The notes below the pieces were generated by a model. The model did not search any database and had not been told where the DNA came from. It worked only from the letters and a program-made list of their open reading frames with translations. A program made the position numbers and the translations under genes. 33,788 nt of DNA from Anaerolineae bacterium (lineage in GTDB: Bacteria > Chloroflexota > Anaerolineae > 4572-78 > J111). The stretch covers positions 1 to 33,788 of the forward strand of contig JAFGDY010000006.1 of NCBI GenBank assembly GCA_016931895.1, given 5' to 3'. Below are positions 7,627 through 15,648 of this stretch, piece after piece. How positions within the stretch are numbered: position 1 is the stretch's first letter; every line of letters starts with the position of its first letter.

Positions 7627-9259
7627 GGCCGGCCTCCTCTGCTTTATATTCAGGGTAAGCGTACGCCTCTTCGGTTACTACCGGGGTTTTGGCAAAATTG
7701 TGGGGCGGCGGGGGAGAGTTAACCATCCACTCCAAACCCTTGGCCTTCCACGGATTAGGCCCGGCCGGTTGGCCCTTGAACAAGGATTGGAGCAAATAAA
7801 ACAGGGGCAGAATGTAGCCAAACCCCAAAATCATGGTGCCAACGGTTGAAAGCTGGTGCCACAGTTGAAACTCTTCAGGATAGCTGGCGTAACGGCGCGG
7901 CATGCCCATGTAGCCCAAAATAAATTGGGCCAAAAAGGTTAAGTTAAAGCCCACAAAAATGATAATTGCCGAAGCAATGCCCCATTTTTCGTTGTACATT
8001 TTGCCGCTCATTTTGGGCCACCAAAAATGGATGGCGCCCAAGTAGGCCATGGTGGTAGCGCCGACCATAATAAAGTGAAAGTGGGCCACTACAAAATAGG
8101 TATCGTGCACGTGCACGTCTACCGCCGTTGTGCCTAAAAAGAGGCCGGTCAGGCCGCCCACAATGAACAGGCCCAAAAAACCCAGGGTATATAACATTGG
8201 CGTTTTAAAAGAGATATCGCCTTTGTAAAGCGTGGCGGTCCAGTTGAACACCTTAATGGCCGAAGGAATGGCCACCAGGAAAGTCAAAATAGAAAAAACC
8301 AGCCCGGCATAGATGGTTTGCCCGCTGACAAACATGTGGTGGCCCCACACCAAAAAACCCAGCAGGGCAATGGCCATACTGGAAAGGGCAATGGCCCGGT
8401 AGCCAAAAATCCGGCGTTGGGTAAAGGCCGTAATCAACTCGCTGACCACGCCCATACTGGGCAAGATCATAATATACACTGCCGGGTGAGAGTAAAACCA
8501 AAACAGGTGCTGAAACAAAAGTGGATCGCCGCCCAGGGCCGGGTCAAAAATGCCAAACCTGAAAAGCCGTTCCACCCCCACCAGCAGAATGGTAATGGCC
8601 AGCACGGGCGTGCCCAAAATGATCACAATGCTGGTGGCGTAAAGGCCCCAGACAAACAGCGGCAGCCGAAACCAGGTCATGCCCGGGGCGCGCATGGTGT
8701 GGATGGTGGCAATAAAATTGATGGCCGTAAAAATTGAAGAAAACCCAACAATAAAAATGCCCAAGGCGGTGATAATCACGGCGGTATTACTATAAGTGCT
8801 GCTGTAAGGGGTGTAAAAGGTCCAGCCGGTATCAACGCCGCCTAAAACCACCACCAAAAGTGTAAACAGACCGCCTAGCACGTAAACATACCAACTGGCC
8901 AGGTTCAAACGCGGAAACGCCAAATCTTTGGCCCCAATCATCAACGGGATCAGAAAGTTACCCAGGGTGGCGGGAATGGAAGGAATCAGAAAGAAAAAGA
9001 CCATAATGACGCCATGCAAGGTGAAAGTTTTGTTATAGGTGTCGGGCTGCACCAAATCGCTTTGGGGCGTAAACAACTCCAGCCGGATCAAACTGGCCGC
9101 CGCCCCGCCCAATAAAAAGAAAAAGGTGATAGAAATCAGATAGAGAATAGCGATGCGTTTATGGTCGGTGGTGAGCAGCCACGATTTTAAGCTGTGCGCC
9201 CAGGTTAAATAATTTTCTTGAGCCTGGGGGGTGTTTAGGGACGGCGATGATACGGTCAT
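7613..9259 (-). CDS. ctaD: Cytochrome c oxidase subunit I, A2-type heme-copper oxidase
   Basis: This is the catalytic subunit that reduces O2 and pumps protons; 548 residues, 12 or more helices. The heme and copper ligands can be read directly: H82 (low-spin heme), YSHPAVY at 256-262 with H258 (CuB) and the cross-linked Y262, HH at 307-308 (CuB), and H393/H395 in VAHFHF. The usual Glu of the D-channel (HPEVY) is replaced by the YSHPxV motif, the mark of A2-type oxidases such as the caa3 enzymes of Thermus and Rhodothermus. The last segment (after about residue 500) is Pro-rich and extra-membranous. An AGGA site precedes the ATG. Confidence 0.95.
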   Translation of the reverse strand: MTVSSPSLNTPQAQENYLTWAHSLKSWLLTTDHKRIAILYLISITFFFLLGGAAASLIRLELFTPQSDLVQPDTYNKTFTLHGVIMVFFFLIPSIPATLGNFLIPLMIGAKDLAFPRLNLASWYVYVLGGLFTLLVVVLGGVDTGWTFYTPYSSTYSNTAVIITALGIFIVGFSSIFTAINFIATIHTMRAPGMTWFRLPLFVWGLYATSIVIILGTPVLAITILLVGVERLFRFGIFDPALGGDPLLFQHLFWFYSHPAVYIMILPSMGVVSELITAFTQRRIFGYRAIALSSMAIALLGFLVWGHHMFVSGQTIYAGLVFSILTFLVAIPSAIKVFNWTATLYKGDISFKTPMLYTLGFLGLFIVGGLTGLFLGTTAVDVHVHDTYFVVAHFHFIMVGATTMAYLGAIHFWWPKMSGKMYNEKWGIASAIIIFVGFNLTFLAQFILGYMGMPRRYASYPEEFQLWHQLSTVGTMILGFGYILPLFYLLQSLFKGQPAGPNPWKAKGLEWMVNSPPPPHNFAKTPVVTEEAYAYPEYKAEEAGRGSN

Positions 9260-9295
9260 TATCTTTGTTCCTTTTTAGGTGGAAGTCAATGGTCT

Positions 9296-10225
9296 TTACC
9301 GGCTTTCCAAAGACTTGATATACTCAACTAATTGCAAAATCTCTTGTTCGGTCAAGATGCCCTGGTAGGTGGGCATGAGGGGGGCATAACCGGCCACCAC
9401 TTTTTCTTGGGGCTTGCGGATTGACTCAAGCAAATAGGCTTCATCCACCATAATGGTTTCGCCGCTGGTCAATTGCACGGGTTCGCCAAACGTCCCGGCC
9501 AGATTGGGGCCAATACTATTAGGGCTGTCATTATGACACGCCATGCAGCCGCGTTGTTGAAACAGCCGCTGCCCGGCATCGGCCATTGATTCGTCTTCAG
9601 CCACGCCGCCTAACCAGGCCTGGTACGCATCCGGCTCCATCACGGTAACGGTTCCGGTCATTTTGGCGTGGTCGGTGCCGCAGTATTCGGCGCAAAAGAG
9701 ATGGTAGTCGCCGGTTTTGGTGGCCTCAAACCACAAGGTGGTGTAACGCCCCGGCAACACGTCCTGTTTCACCCGAAAGGCCGGAATGTAAAAACTGTGG
9801 ATCACGTCTTGAGAGGTCATAATTAATTTGACCGGCCGGCCCAGCGGCACGTGCAAGGCATTGATTTCGGTTTTGCCCGAAGGGTGTTGGGCGTACCACA
9901 TCCACTGTTTGCCGATCACGTAAATTTCCAGGGCGTTTCCCGGCGGGGTGGCGTAATTGTAATACACCACCGCCGACCAGCCGAAAATGGCCATGGCCAC
10001 CACAAAGGGGATAAAGGTCCAGGTGAATTCAAGTTTGTTGCTTTCATCCAGCCGCCCCACCCGGTTGGCCCGGCTACCCCGCCGATACCGGATGGCAAAG
10101 GTGATGATCAACCCCACCACCGGCAGGCCAAACAACAAACTTAAGCCGATCAGGGTAAAAAAAATCCAATCAATTTGCGCGCCAATGGTAGAGGCTTGTT
10201 CAGGAAAAATTGGAAAATCTGGCAT
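9296..10225 (-). CDS. ctaC: Cytochrome c oxidase subunit II fused to a cytochrome c domain (caa3 type)
   Basis: The 309-residue protein starts with two membrane helices (about 20-46 and 70-90). A CuA cupredoxin domain follows with ligands H143, C178, E180, C182, H186 and M189 (in DVIHSFY and CAEYCGTDHAKM). The C-terminus is a class I cytochrome c with CMACH at 227-231 and a likely axial Met in APLMPTY near 284. The fused cytochrome makes this a caa3-type oxidase that can take electrons directly from ACIII or a soluble cytochrome. It lies 36 bases before subunit I. There is no lipobox and no separate cleaved signal peptide. Confidence 0.94.
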   Translation of the reverse strand: MPDFPIFPEQASTIGAQIDWIFFTLIGLSLLFGLPVVGLIITFAIRYRRGSRANRVGRLDESNKLEFTWTFIPFVVAMAIFGWSAVVYYNYATPPGNALEIYVIGKQWMWYAQHPSGKTEINALHVPLGRPVKLIMTSQDVIHSFYIPAFRVKQDVLPGRYTTLWFEATKTGDYHLFCAEYCGTDHAKMTGTVTVMEPDAYQAWLGGVAEDESMADAGQRLFQQRGCMACHNDSPNSIGPNLAGTFGEPVQLTSGETIMVDEAYLLESIRKPQEKVVAGYAPLMPTYQGILTEQEILQLVEYIKSLESR

Positions 10226-10314
10226 AAGGCTTAAACCTCAAATCTATCTCCCATACTCCAATTATTTATTTTAGCCGCAATTATTTAAGCCAAGCTTAAA
10301 ACCGGGTTTGCCCT

Positions 10315-11196
10315 TCAGGTTGACGAATTGACCGCAACGCCCTTACGCCGTTCACGATACAATAACCACCCTAAAATCAGGCCGAACACCACTACCGTTG
10401 CCCCGCCCGCCATCCTGACAATATTGGTGACAAAAAGGGTGTATTGCCCTTCCACCGGATCGTAGTGATAACAGGTCAGCAAAAATTGGTCCACCGGCGT
10501 GCCGATTTTATTCTCCGCCGCTTCAACCAGCGCCAGGCGCAGATCGAGCGCCGGAAACTCAATGCCGTATAAATATTTAGAAATCCGGCCCTCCGGCGTA
10601 ACCACAATGATGCCGCTGGGATGCACGTACTCGTCAATGTTGGCATCGTAGGTGTATTTAAAGCCGATAGCATCGGCCAATGTTTTAATAGGCTCCTCGT
10701 TTCCCACCAAAAAGTTCCAGCCCTCGCCGGTTGTTGACCGGCCGTAGGCCATCACCGATACGCGCCGTTTGGTTTCGGCTATTTCCGGCGTTTCTGCCGG
10801 ATCAATGCTCACGTAAACCACCTCAAAATCCCGGCCCACCGTGAAATATTCCAACTTTTGCAAGCTTTCAAACAGACCGTTACGAATCAACGAGCACAGC
10901 ATGGGACATTCGTAGTAACCCATAGCCAGGATGACGGGTTTGTTGTCAAAATAATCGTCCAGGCGAACCGCCCGGCCGGTAGAATCGGTAAATTGCAGGT
11001 TTAGCGGCAGTTGAGTTTCCAGTTTTTGCTCAAAGCCTACCTTTTTAATGAGGTCCTGCGGCAATTGTTCCTGGGCATAGAGGGGGGTAATCCCGCTCAA
11101 AAAAATGGCCGCCAGCACAACTATAAGAATTTTTGGCCTCAACCGTGCTGCGGGTCGCCCCGGTAAAAAATTAAACTTTTTATTTCTCCTGCTCAT
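10315..11196 (-). CDS. SCO1/SenC family copper chaperone
   Basis: SCO proteins deliver copper to the CuA site of oxidase subunit II. The 293-residue product has an N-terminal membrane helix or signal (about 22-40), a thioredoxin-like domain with the copper motif CPMLC (C97, C101), and the distal His in YVHPSG (H192). An extra C-terminal membrane helix (about 266-284) is present, so both ends may be anchored. The C-terminal extension is commonly seen for SCO copies encoded beside ACIII/oxidase genes. The start overlaps the preceding small gene by 4 bases. Confidence 0.92.
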   Translation of the reverse strand: MSRRNKKFNFLPGRPAARLRPKILIVVLAAIFLSGITPLYAQEQLPQDLIKKVGFEQKLETQLPLNLQFTDSTGRAVRLDDYFDNKPVILAMGYYECPMLCSLIRNGLFESLQKLEYFTVGRDFEVVYVSIDPAETPEIAETKRRVSVMAYGRSTTGEGWNFLVGNEEPIKTLADAIGFKYTYDANIDEYVHPSGIIVVTPEGRISKYLYGIEFPALDLRLALVEAAENKIGTPVDQFLLTCYHYDPVEGQYTLFVTNIVRMAGGATVVVFGLILGWLLYRERRKGVAVNSST

Positions 11197-11588
11197 TGAT
11201 TCTCTTCTACCACCAATTCCATGGCCCGCTCAATAGGAATATGTACCACCCCGGCCTGGCGATCAACCCAGCCGTAGGTGCTTAACCTTGCTTCTTCAGT
11301 CGCCCGCAGCAATTCTAACTGCTGCGCCATATTGGTTTGCTCAATAGGATTAGGTTGGAGGCGCGGCGCGGGTGGGGTAGGCAGTTGGGTTTGAGGAATA
11401 ACAGCCTGGATTGTGTCGGTCCGGGCTTGCATTGAATTCATCAGGCCGGCAATCAAGATCATTGCGGCAATAATTACCACTAACAGGCCGATGGCAAAGA
11501 TAGCGATGGCTTTTACATTAACATCCTGGCGTTCGTAATTCACCTGGGGATTTTTATTTGGATCATTGCTTGGATGGGGATTATTCAT
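11193..11588 (-). CDS. Conserved small membrane-anchored protein of unknown function in the ACIII/oxidase operon
   Basis: 131 residues: a hydrophilic Asn/Pro-rich N-terminus, one hydrophobic helix at about 27-50, a proline-rich linker with PTPPAPRLQPNP, then a compact C-terminal motif containing YGWVDRQAGVVHIPIERAM. It overlaps actF by 8 bases and the SCO gene by 4 bases, so it is tightly coupled to both. From memory, proteins with this C-terminal motif recur next to SCO and oxidase genes in other phyla but have no proven role. It could be a small accessory subunit of ACIII or the oxidase, or an assembly factor. Whether it corresponds to ActG of phototrophic Chloroflexi I cannot tell. Confidence 0.75.
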   Translation of the reverse strand: MNNPHPSNDPNKNPQVNYERQDVNVKAIAIFAIGLLVVIIAAMILIAGLMNSMQARTDTIQAVIPQTQLPTPPAPRLQPNPIEQTNMAQQLELLRATEEARLSTYGWVDRQAGVVHIPIERAMELVVEENQ

Positions 11589-12780
11589 GAACGGCTACCT
11601 CCGCATGAGTGGCCGGAATTTCTTGAAAGCGCGGGTCGTGCCGGGGCAGCAAGGCTTTGCGTTTAAGCTGCCGGGCAAAAAACGCTACCCACAGGCCCCC
11701 CATGGCCAGGGGGATCACCAGATCAAGCCAGTGAATGGTCAGGGTGGGGCGCAAAGCGGGCATTGTTAACCAGAACAGATCAACCAGCCGCATGAAGCCA
11801 ATGAACCCGGCAATCATGGCCAACACCTGCGCCCGGCGTTTCACCGAACGAGCCAGCAGCACTGCAAACGGCAAAACAAAGTGGAAAATTATCAGGGCCA
11901 AACCAACATATTGCCAGCCGCCCTGGGTGCGAGTAATGTACCACGTAATCTCTTCGGGCAAATTGCCGGACCAGATAATGAGATATTGGGAAAAGGCAAT
12001 ATAAGCCCAAAACGAAACAAAGGCCAGCAAAAAATTGCCCAAATCATTGTAAACGCCAACCGATGCCCAATCCGCCAGCGGGCGATACTGTTCAAACAAC
12101 TTTAGCATGATGAGGGCAAAGGCAATGGCCGCCAAGGCCTGCCCGGAAATGAACAACACCCCGTAAATGGACGAGAACCACTCCGGCTCCAGCGACATCA
12201 TCCAGTCAAACGCGGCAAAAGTTGCCGTAAGGACCAGCAGGATGAGGCCGGGCGGGCTAAGATTGACCATCCGTTTTTTCAGGCCGGGGTCGCCGGTGTC
12301 GTCTTGCCGGCGCGACCAGCGGTTGAGCAAATAAGCCAGGCCAAACCAAATAATGAAATAAAGGGCTGCCCGCCCGATGAAAAAGGGGACGTTCAAATAA
12401 CCGGCTTTGTGCTGCAACAGCGCGGAGTGGGCCACTTCGTTGGCATGCGTCCACGGGTATAAGGCCGGCAGCCCAAACAGGAGGGGAATGAACAGCAAGG
12501 CCAGCAAGGGCAGGGTGCCGGCCCCGGCTTCAAAAAAACGCCGGATCACAAAACTCCACTTGCCCCCCACCAGGTGATGCAGCATCACCCCCATCAGGCA
12601 GCCCAACGCCAGATGAACCCAAAATAAATAGCCCAACAGATAGGCCTGGAAAAAAAACTCGCCGCCGATAAACGCGCCGGCCAGCGCCGCTATTAAACCC
12701 GCCGCGCCCGCCAGCAGGGCGATTTTTTGGATGCGGTTTGTCAGAGATAAAGCTTTTTGGTCCATGTTATCCTGGCTCAT
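11581..12780 (-). CDS. actF: Alternative complex III subunit ActF (integral membrane)
   Basis: A 399-residue protein with about ten hydrophobic helices, matching ActF, which is distantly related to ActC/NrfD-like subunits and forms part of the membrane core where quinol is oxidised. Recognition rests on position after actE, size, and family-like segments such as LGCLMGVMLHHLVGGKW and FAAFDWMMSLEPEWFSSIYG. The start codon lies 6 bases after the actE stop. The last 8 bases overlap the following small gene. The C-terminus is a short charged tail. Confidence 0.9.
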   Translation of the reverse strand: MSQDNMDQKALSLTNRIQKIALLAGAAGLIAALAGAFIGGEFFFQAYLLGYLFWVHLALGCLMGVMLHHLVGGKWSFVIRRFFEAGAGTLPLLALLFIPLLFGLPALYPWTHANEVAHSALLQHKAGYLNVPFFIGRAALYFIIWFGLAYLLNRWSRRQDDTGDPGLKKRMVNLSPPGLILLVLTATFAAFDWMMSLEPEWFSSIYGVLFISGQALAAIAFALIMLKLFEQYRPLADWASVGVYNDLGNFLLAFVSFWAYIAFSQYLIIWSGNLPEEITWYITRTQGGWQYVGLALIIFHFVLPFAVLLARSVKRRAQVLAMIAGFIGFMRLVDLFWLTMPALRPTLTIHWLDLVIPLAMGGLWVAFFARQLKRKALLPRHDPRFQEIPATHAEVAVHE

Positions 12781-12786
12781 CGAACG

Positions 12787-13380
12787 CTATTCTAACTTGG
12801 GTTGTTCCGACTCCGGCACGTCATCCGGCGTGGCGTTTTGGCTACGCTGCAAGGCCCGGATGTAGGCCACTACGGCCCAACGATCTTGCGGGTCAAGCCG
12901 GGCGCCGTAGCTGTACATGGCCCCAAAGCCGTTGGCAATAGCGTCGTAATAATAACCCGCGGGCTGTTCCCGCAGCCGGTCAATGTGGAACGAGGACGGC
13001 TGTTGAAAACCGCGCTGCACAATCATGCCGTTACCGTAGCCGGCGCGGTCGTGGCAGGGCGAGCAATAGATGTTGTAGCGATCCTGCCCTCGCGCCATCA
13101 AGGCCGGCGTAACCGGCATCGGGAAGGTGCCGGTAAATTCCCCCTCAATTTGGCCCGTGTAAAGATGTTCGTTGAGCATCATGCGGCCCCATTTCCCCCG
13201 GGGAATGGTATGGGCCGGAACGGGCCGGGCCGCCATTTCATTGGGAAAAAACCGGCTTTCTTCCAAAGGGCCGTATTTAGGCTGGTCGCGCATGTGCAGC
13301 GGCACCAGGTCGCAGCCGGTTAAAAAAAGGCTCAAAACAACCAGGGACAGGATGGCCAGAGTGAGTTTAGCTTTAATCAT
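12787..13380 (-). CDS. actE: Alternative complex III subunit ActE, mono-heme cytochrome c lipoprotein
   Basis: The 197-residue protein begins with a lipoprotein signal peptide (LSLFLTGC, Cys23). It carries one c-type heme site, CSPCH at 106-110, and a candidate axial Met in GFGAMYSYG (M155). It is a class I cytochrome domain on the outer face of ACIII and passes electrons from the complex to the oxidase or a soluble carrier. It lies between actD and actF with gaps of 21 and 6 bases. Confidence 0.92.
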   Translation of the reverse strand: MIKAKLTLAILSLVVLSLFLTGCDLVPLHMRDQPKYGPLEESRFFPNEMAARPVPAHTIPRGKWGRMMLNEHLYTGQIEGEFTGTFPMPVTPALMARGQDRYNIYCSPCHDRAGYGNGMIVQRGFQQPSSFHIDRLREQPAGYYYDAIANGFGAMYSYGARLDPQDRWAVVAYIRALQRSQNATPDDVPESEQPKLE

Positions 13381-13401
13381 GGGTCATCTTTTTCCAAAAA
13401 T

Positions 13402-13977
13402 TCAATCGTAAATCTCTGTATCTCCCTGCTCAACGGCATGCACGGCGCTGGGGTGCAGGCTTTTCAAAAACGCCCCGGTTTCTTGCTCGTCAAACCGGGG
13501 GTCGGTGGCCAGCACGCACAGGAAAAAAGCGTCGCGGGAAGCCCGGTTAAAGTTTGGCGTGTTGAACACCGGGTGGTAGGGCATGGGCAGCTTGTTCAAA
13601 AACAACATCCCCAATACCCCGGCCACCGCCGCCATCAACACGGCTCCTTCAAAGGTTATCACCATAAACGCGGGCCAGCTATTAAGCGGGCGGCTGCCGA
13701 TGTTCAGCGGATAAGCTATCACCGAGGTGTAATATTGCAACATATACCCCGCCAGGCCGCCAAAAATTGCGCCCAACAACACCAGGTAAGGCACAAAATT
13801 TGGCTGCTTGTCCAGGCCCAGCGCCTCCGACAGGCCATGCACCGGGAAGGGGGTATAGGCATCTAGCTGGCGATATCCGGCAGCATAAGCCCGCTTTGCC
13901 GCCACGAGCAGGTCGCCGGCTTCTTCAAACCGGGCGATAACGCCAAACAGATTACGTTTTGGGGCGCGTTCGTTCAT
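13402..13977 (-). CDS. actD: Alternative complex III subunit ActD (DUF3341 family)
   Basis: This 191-residue subunit has a soluble N-terminal domain ending in the family mark YTPFPVHGL (residues 41-49). Two membrane helices follow (about 63-84 and 102-127), then a C-terminal domain with SRDAFFLCVLATDP. ActD wraps around the membrane part of ACIII and binds no cofactor. A 109-base gap separates it from actC. The ribosome site is weak (GGAATAA). Confidence 0.9.
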   Translation of the reverse strand: MNERAPKRNLFGVIARFEEAGDLLVAAKRAYAAGYRQLDAYTPFPVHGLSEALGLDKQPNFVPYLVLLGAIFGGLAGYMLQYYTSVIAYPLNIGSRPLNSWPAFMVITFEGAVLMAAVAGVLGMLFLNKLPMPYHPVFNTPNFNRASRDAFFLCVLATDPRFDEQETGAFLKSLHPSAVHAVEQGDTEIYD

Positions 13978-14086
13978 GGTTTTATTCCAAACGGATGTCT
14001 CATTTATCAGTTTTTATCAGGCGTTCAAACTCAAGCCTCATTTTTGTTTGCGGGCAAAACTTCAACCCGGCCGCCTGAGCCGTTGT

Positions 14087-15475
14087 TCAGGCCGGGTGAG
14101 TTTCGCCCTCTTGGGTTTGATGCAACAACTCTCGCACTTCAAAAATTGAAATCATCGGCAGCGTGCGCACAAATAAAAAGAGCAGCACCAGAAACAGTCC
14201 TAACGAGCCAAATATAATCCCCCAATCCCACTGCGTGGGCGTGAACAACGTCCAGGACGAAGGCAAGTACTCGCGGCTCAGGCTGATGACAATGATCATA
14301 AAACGTTCCAAGTACATGCCAATATTGATAATGATTGAAATGATGAACAACAGAACCAGATTGGTTCTGATTTTTTTGAACCACAGAAGTTGAACTGTAA
14401 CCGCGTTACAAAAGATCAAGGCATACACCACCGGCGCGTAAGGCCCCAACAACCGATTTTTGAGCAGGTACAATTCATATTGGTTGCCGCTGTACCAGGC
14501 GGTGAAGGCTTCGGTGAGGTAGCCGTATACAACCAGCAAGCCGGTGGCCAGCATCACCTTGGCCATCAGGTCAAAATGGCGCAGGGTGATAAAGTCTTCC
14601 ATTTTGAAGATTTTACGGATGGGAATGGTCAGGGTGATGACCATGGCAAACCCGGAAAAGATGGCCCCGGCCACAAAGTAGGGCGGAAAAACGGTGGTGT
14701 GCCAGCCCGGCATCACCGAGATGGCAAAATCAAAACTGATCACCGTATGCACCGACACCACCAGCGGCGTGGCAATGGCCGCCAGCAGCAAATAGAGCGA
14801 GTTGTAATGGTGCCAGTGGCGGGCCGAGCCACGCCAACCCATAGCCAGCATGCCGTAAAAATATTGAAGCGGTTTAAAGGTGGCCTTATCGCGCAGCGCG
14901 GCCAGGTCCGGGATCAGGCCGACAAACCAGAACAAGACCGAGGTGGTGGCGTAGGCCGTAATGGCAAACACGTCCCAAGACAGGGGGCTGCGAAACTGGG
15001 GCCACAGGCCAAAGGTATTGGGATACGGCATGATCCAGTACATCACCCAGGGCCGGCCCAGGTGCAGAATAGGGAACAAACCGGCGCAGGACACGGCAAA
15101 CAAGGTCATGGCCTCGGCAAAACGGTTGATAGAAGTGCGCCACTGCTGCCGGAATAAAAATAGAATGGCCGAAATGAGTGTGCCGGCGTGGCCAATTCCA
15201 ATCCACCAGATCAGCATCACAATGGCCGTGCCCCAGCCCACCGGAATGTTAATGCCCCAAATACCCACACCATACGCAAACAAAACGCCCACGCTCACCA
15301 AAAAAACGGTAAACAGAACTGCGCCCACGCCAAAGCCAATAAACCAACCCAGGGGCGTGCGTAGCCGCAGCACCACTTCGCTAATTTTGTCGGTGATAGT
15401 ACCGTAGCTGTGTCCCGGCTGAAGCAGGGGAATTTCCTGAATTTGGCCGGGTTTTTCAGCATGTCCAAGGGCCAT
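14087..15475 (-). CDS. actC: Alternative complex III subunit ActC (NrfD/PsrC-like)
   Basis: This is a membrane protein of 462 residues with about ten helices, of the NrfD/PsrC type that binds quinone at the membrane surface next to the Fe-S subunit ActB. Family features include WWIGIGHAGTLISAILFLFR and an N-terminal soluble stretch. AGGAG lies 6 bases before the ATG. The gap to actB (169 bases) is unusually large for this operon and contains an open frame that may belong to ActB. A GC-rich hairpin (about 14067-14098) overlaps the stop codon. Confidence 0.93.
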   Translation of the reverse strand: MALGHAEKPGQIQEIPLLQPGHSYGTITDKISEVVLRLRTPLGWFIGFGVGAVLFTVFLVSVGVLFAYGVGIWGINIPVGWGTAIVMLIWWIGIGHAGTLISAILFLFRQQWRTSINRFAEAMTLFAVSCAGLFPILHLGRPWVMYWIMPYPNTFGLWPQFRSPLSWDVFAITAYATTSVLFWFVGLIPDLAALRDKATFKPLQYFYGMLAMGWRGSARHWHHYNSLYLLLAAIATPLVVSVHTVISFDFAISVMPGWHTTVFPPYFVAGAIFSGFAMVITLTIPIRKIFKMEDFITLRHFDLMAKVMLATGLLVVYGYLTEAFTAWYSGNQYELYLLKNRLLGPYAPVVYALIFCNAVTVQLLWFKKIRTNLVLLFIISIIINIGMYLERFMIIVISLSREYLPSSWTLFTPTQWDWGIIFGSLGLFLVLLFLFVRTLPMISIFEVRELLHQTQEGETHPA

Positions 15476-15498
15476 AAATTACTCCTATTTTTCTGCCT

Positions 15499-15648
15499 TT
15501 ACCAACGTCCGTAATGCACCTTTGCCGGATCAAAACGATCATGTTTGCCATACGGCGGCAGCTCTTGGGCCAGATGCCCCACCGCAACCAACGCGGGAAT
15601 ACGAACGGTGTAGGGAGAAAACTGATGTAATCTCTCTCCTTCCCCTAC
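15499..15648 (-). CDS. Out-of-frame 49-codon coding-like stretch directly after actB (possible ActB C-terminus or small gene)
   Basis: Right after the actB stop, the -1 frame is open for 52 codons (15657-15499) and reads like real protein, ending in LPPYGKHDRFDPAKVHYGRW. It has no ATG and no ribosome site of its own; only a TTG (15589-15591) and a GTG (15580-15582) occur inside it. The last sense codon of actB is GGG in a run of four G directly before TAG. Slipping back one base there, or adding one G to the run, joins ActB to this stretch, giving about 1043 residues. It could therefore be a programmed shift, a real one-base deletion, a sequencing undercall, or an independent small gene with a non-ATG start. 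Confidence 0.5.
   Translation of the reverse strand, partial: VGEGERLHQFSPYTVRIPALVAVGHLAQELPPYGKHDRFDPAKVHYGRW

Noticed and set aside
7357-8737. Several + strand frames across the oxidase genes
   Set aside because: They are shadows of ctaD and ctaE with composition typical of reverse frames.
14390-15157. 255-codon frame on + antisense to actC
   Set aside because: It is a high-GC shadow frame, rich in His/Gln/Gly, over a certain gene.
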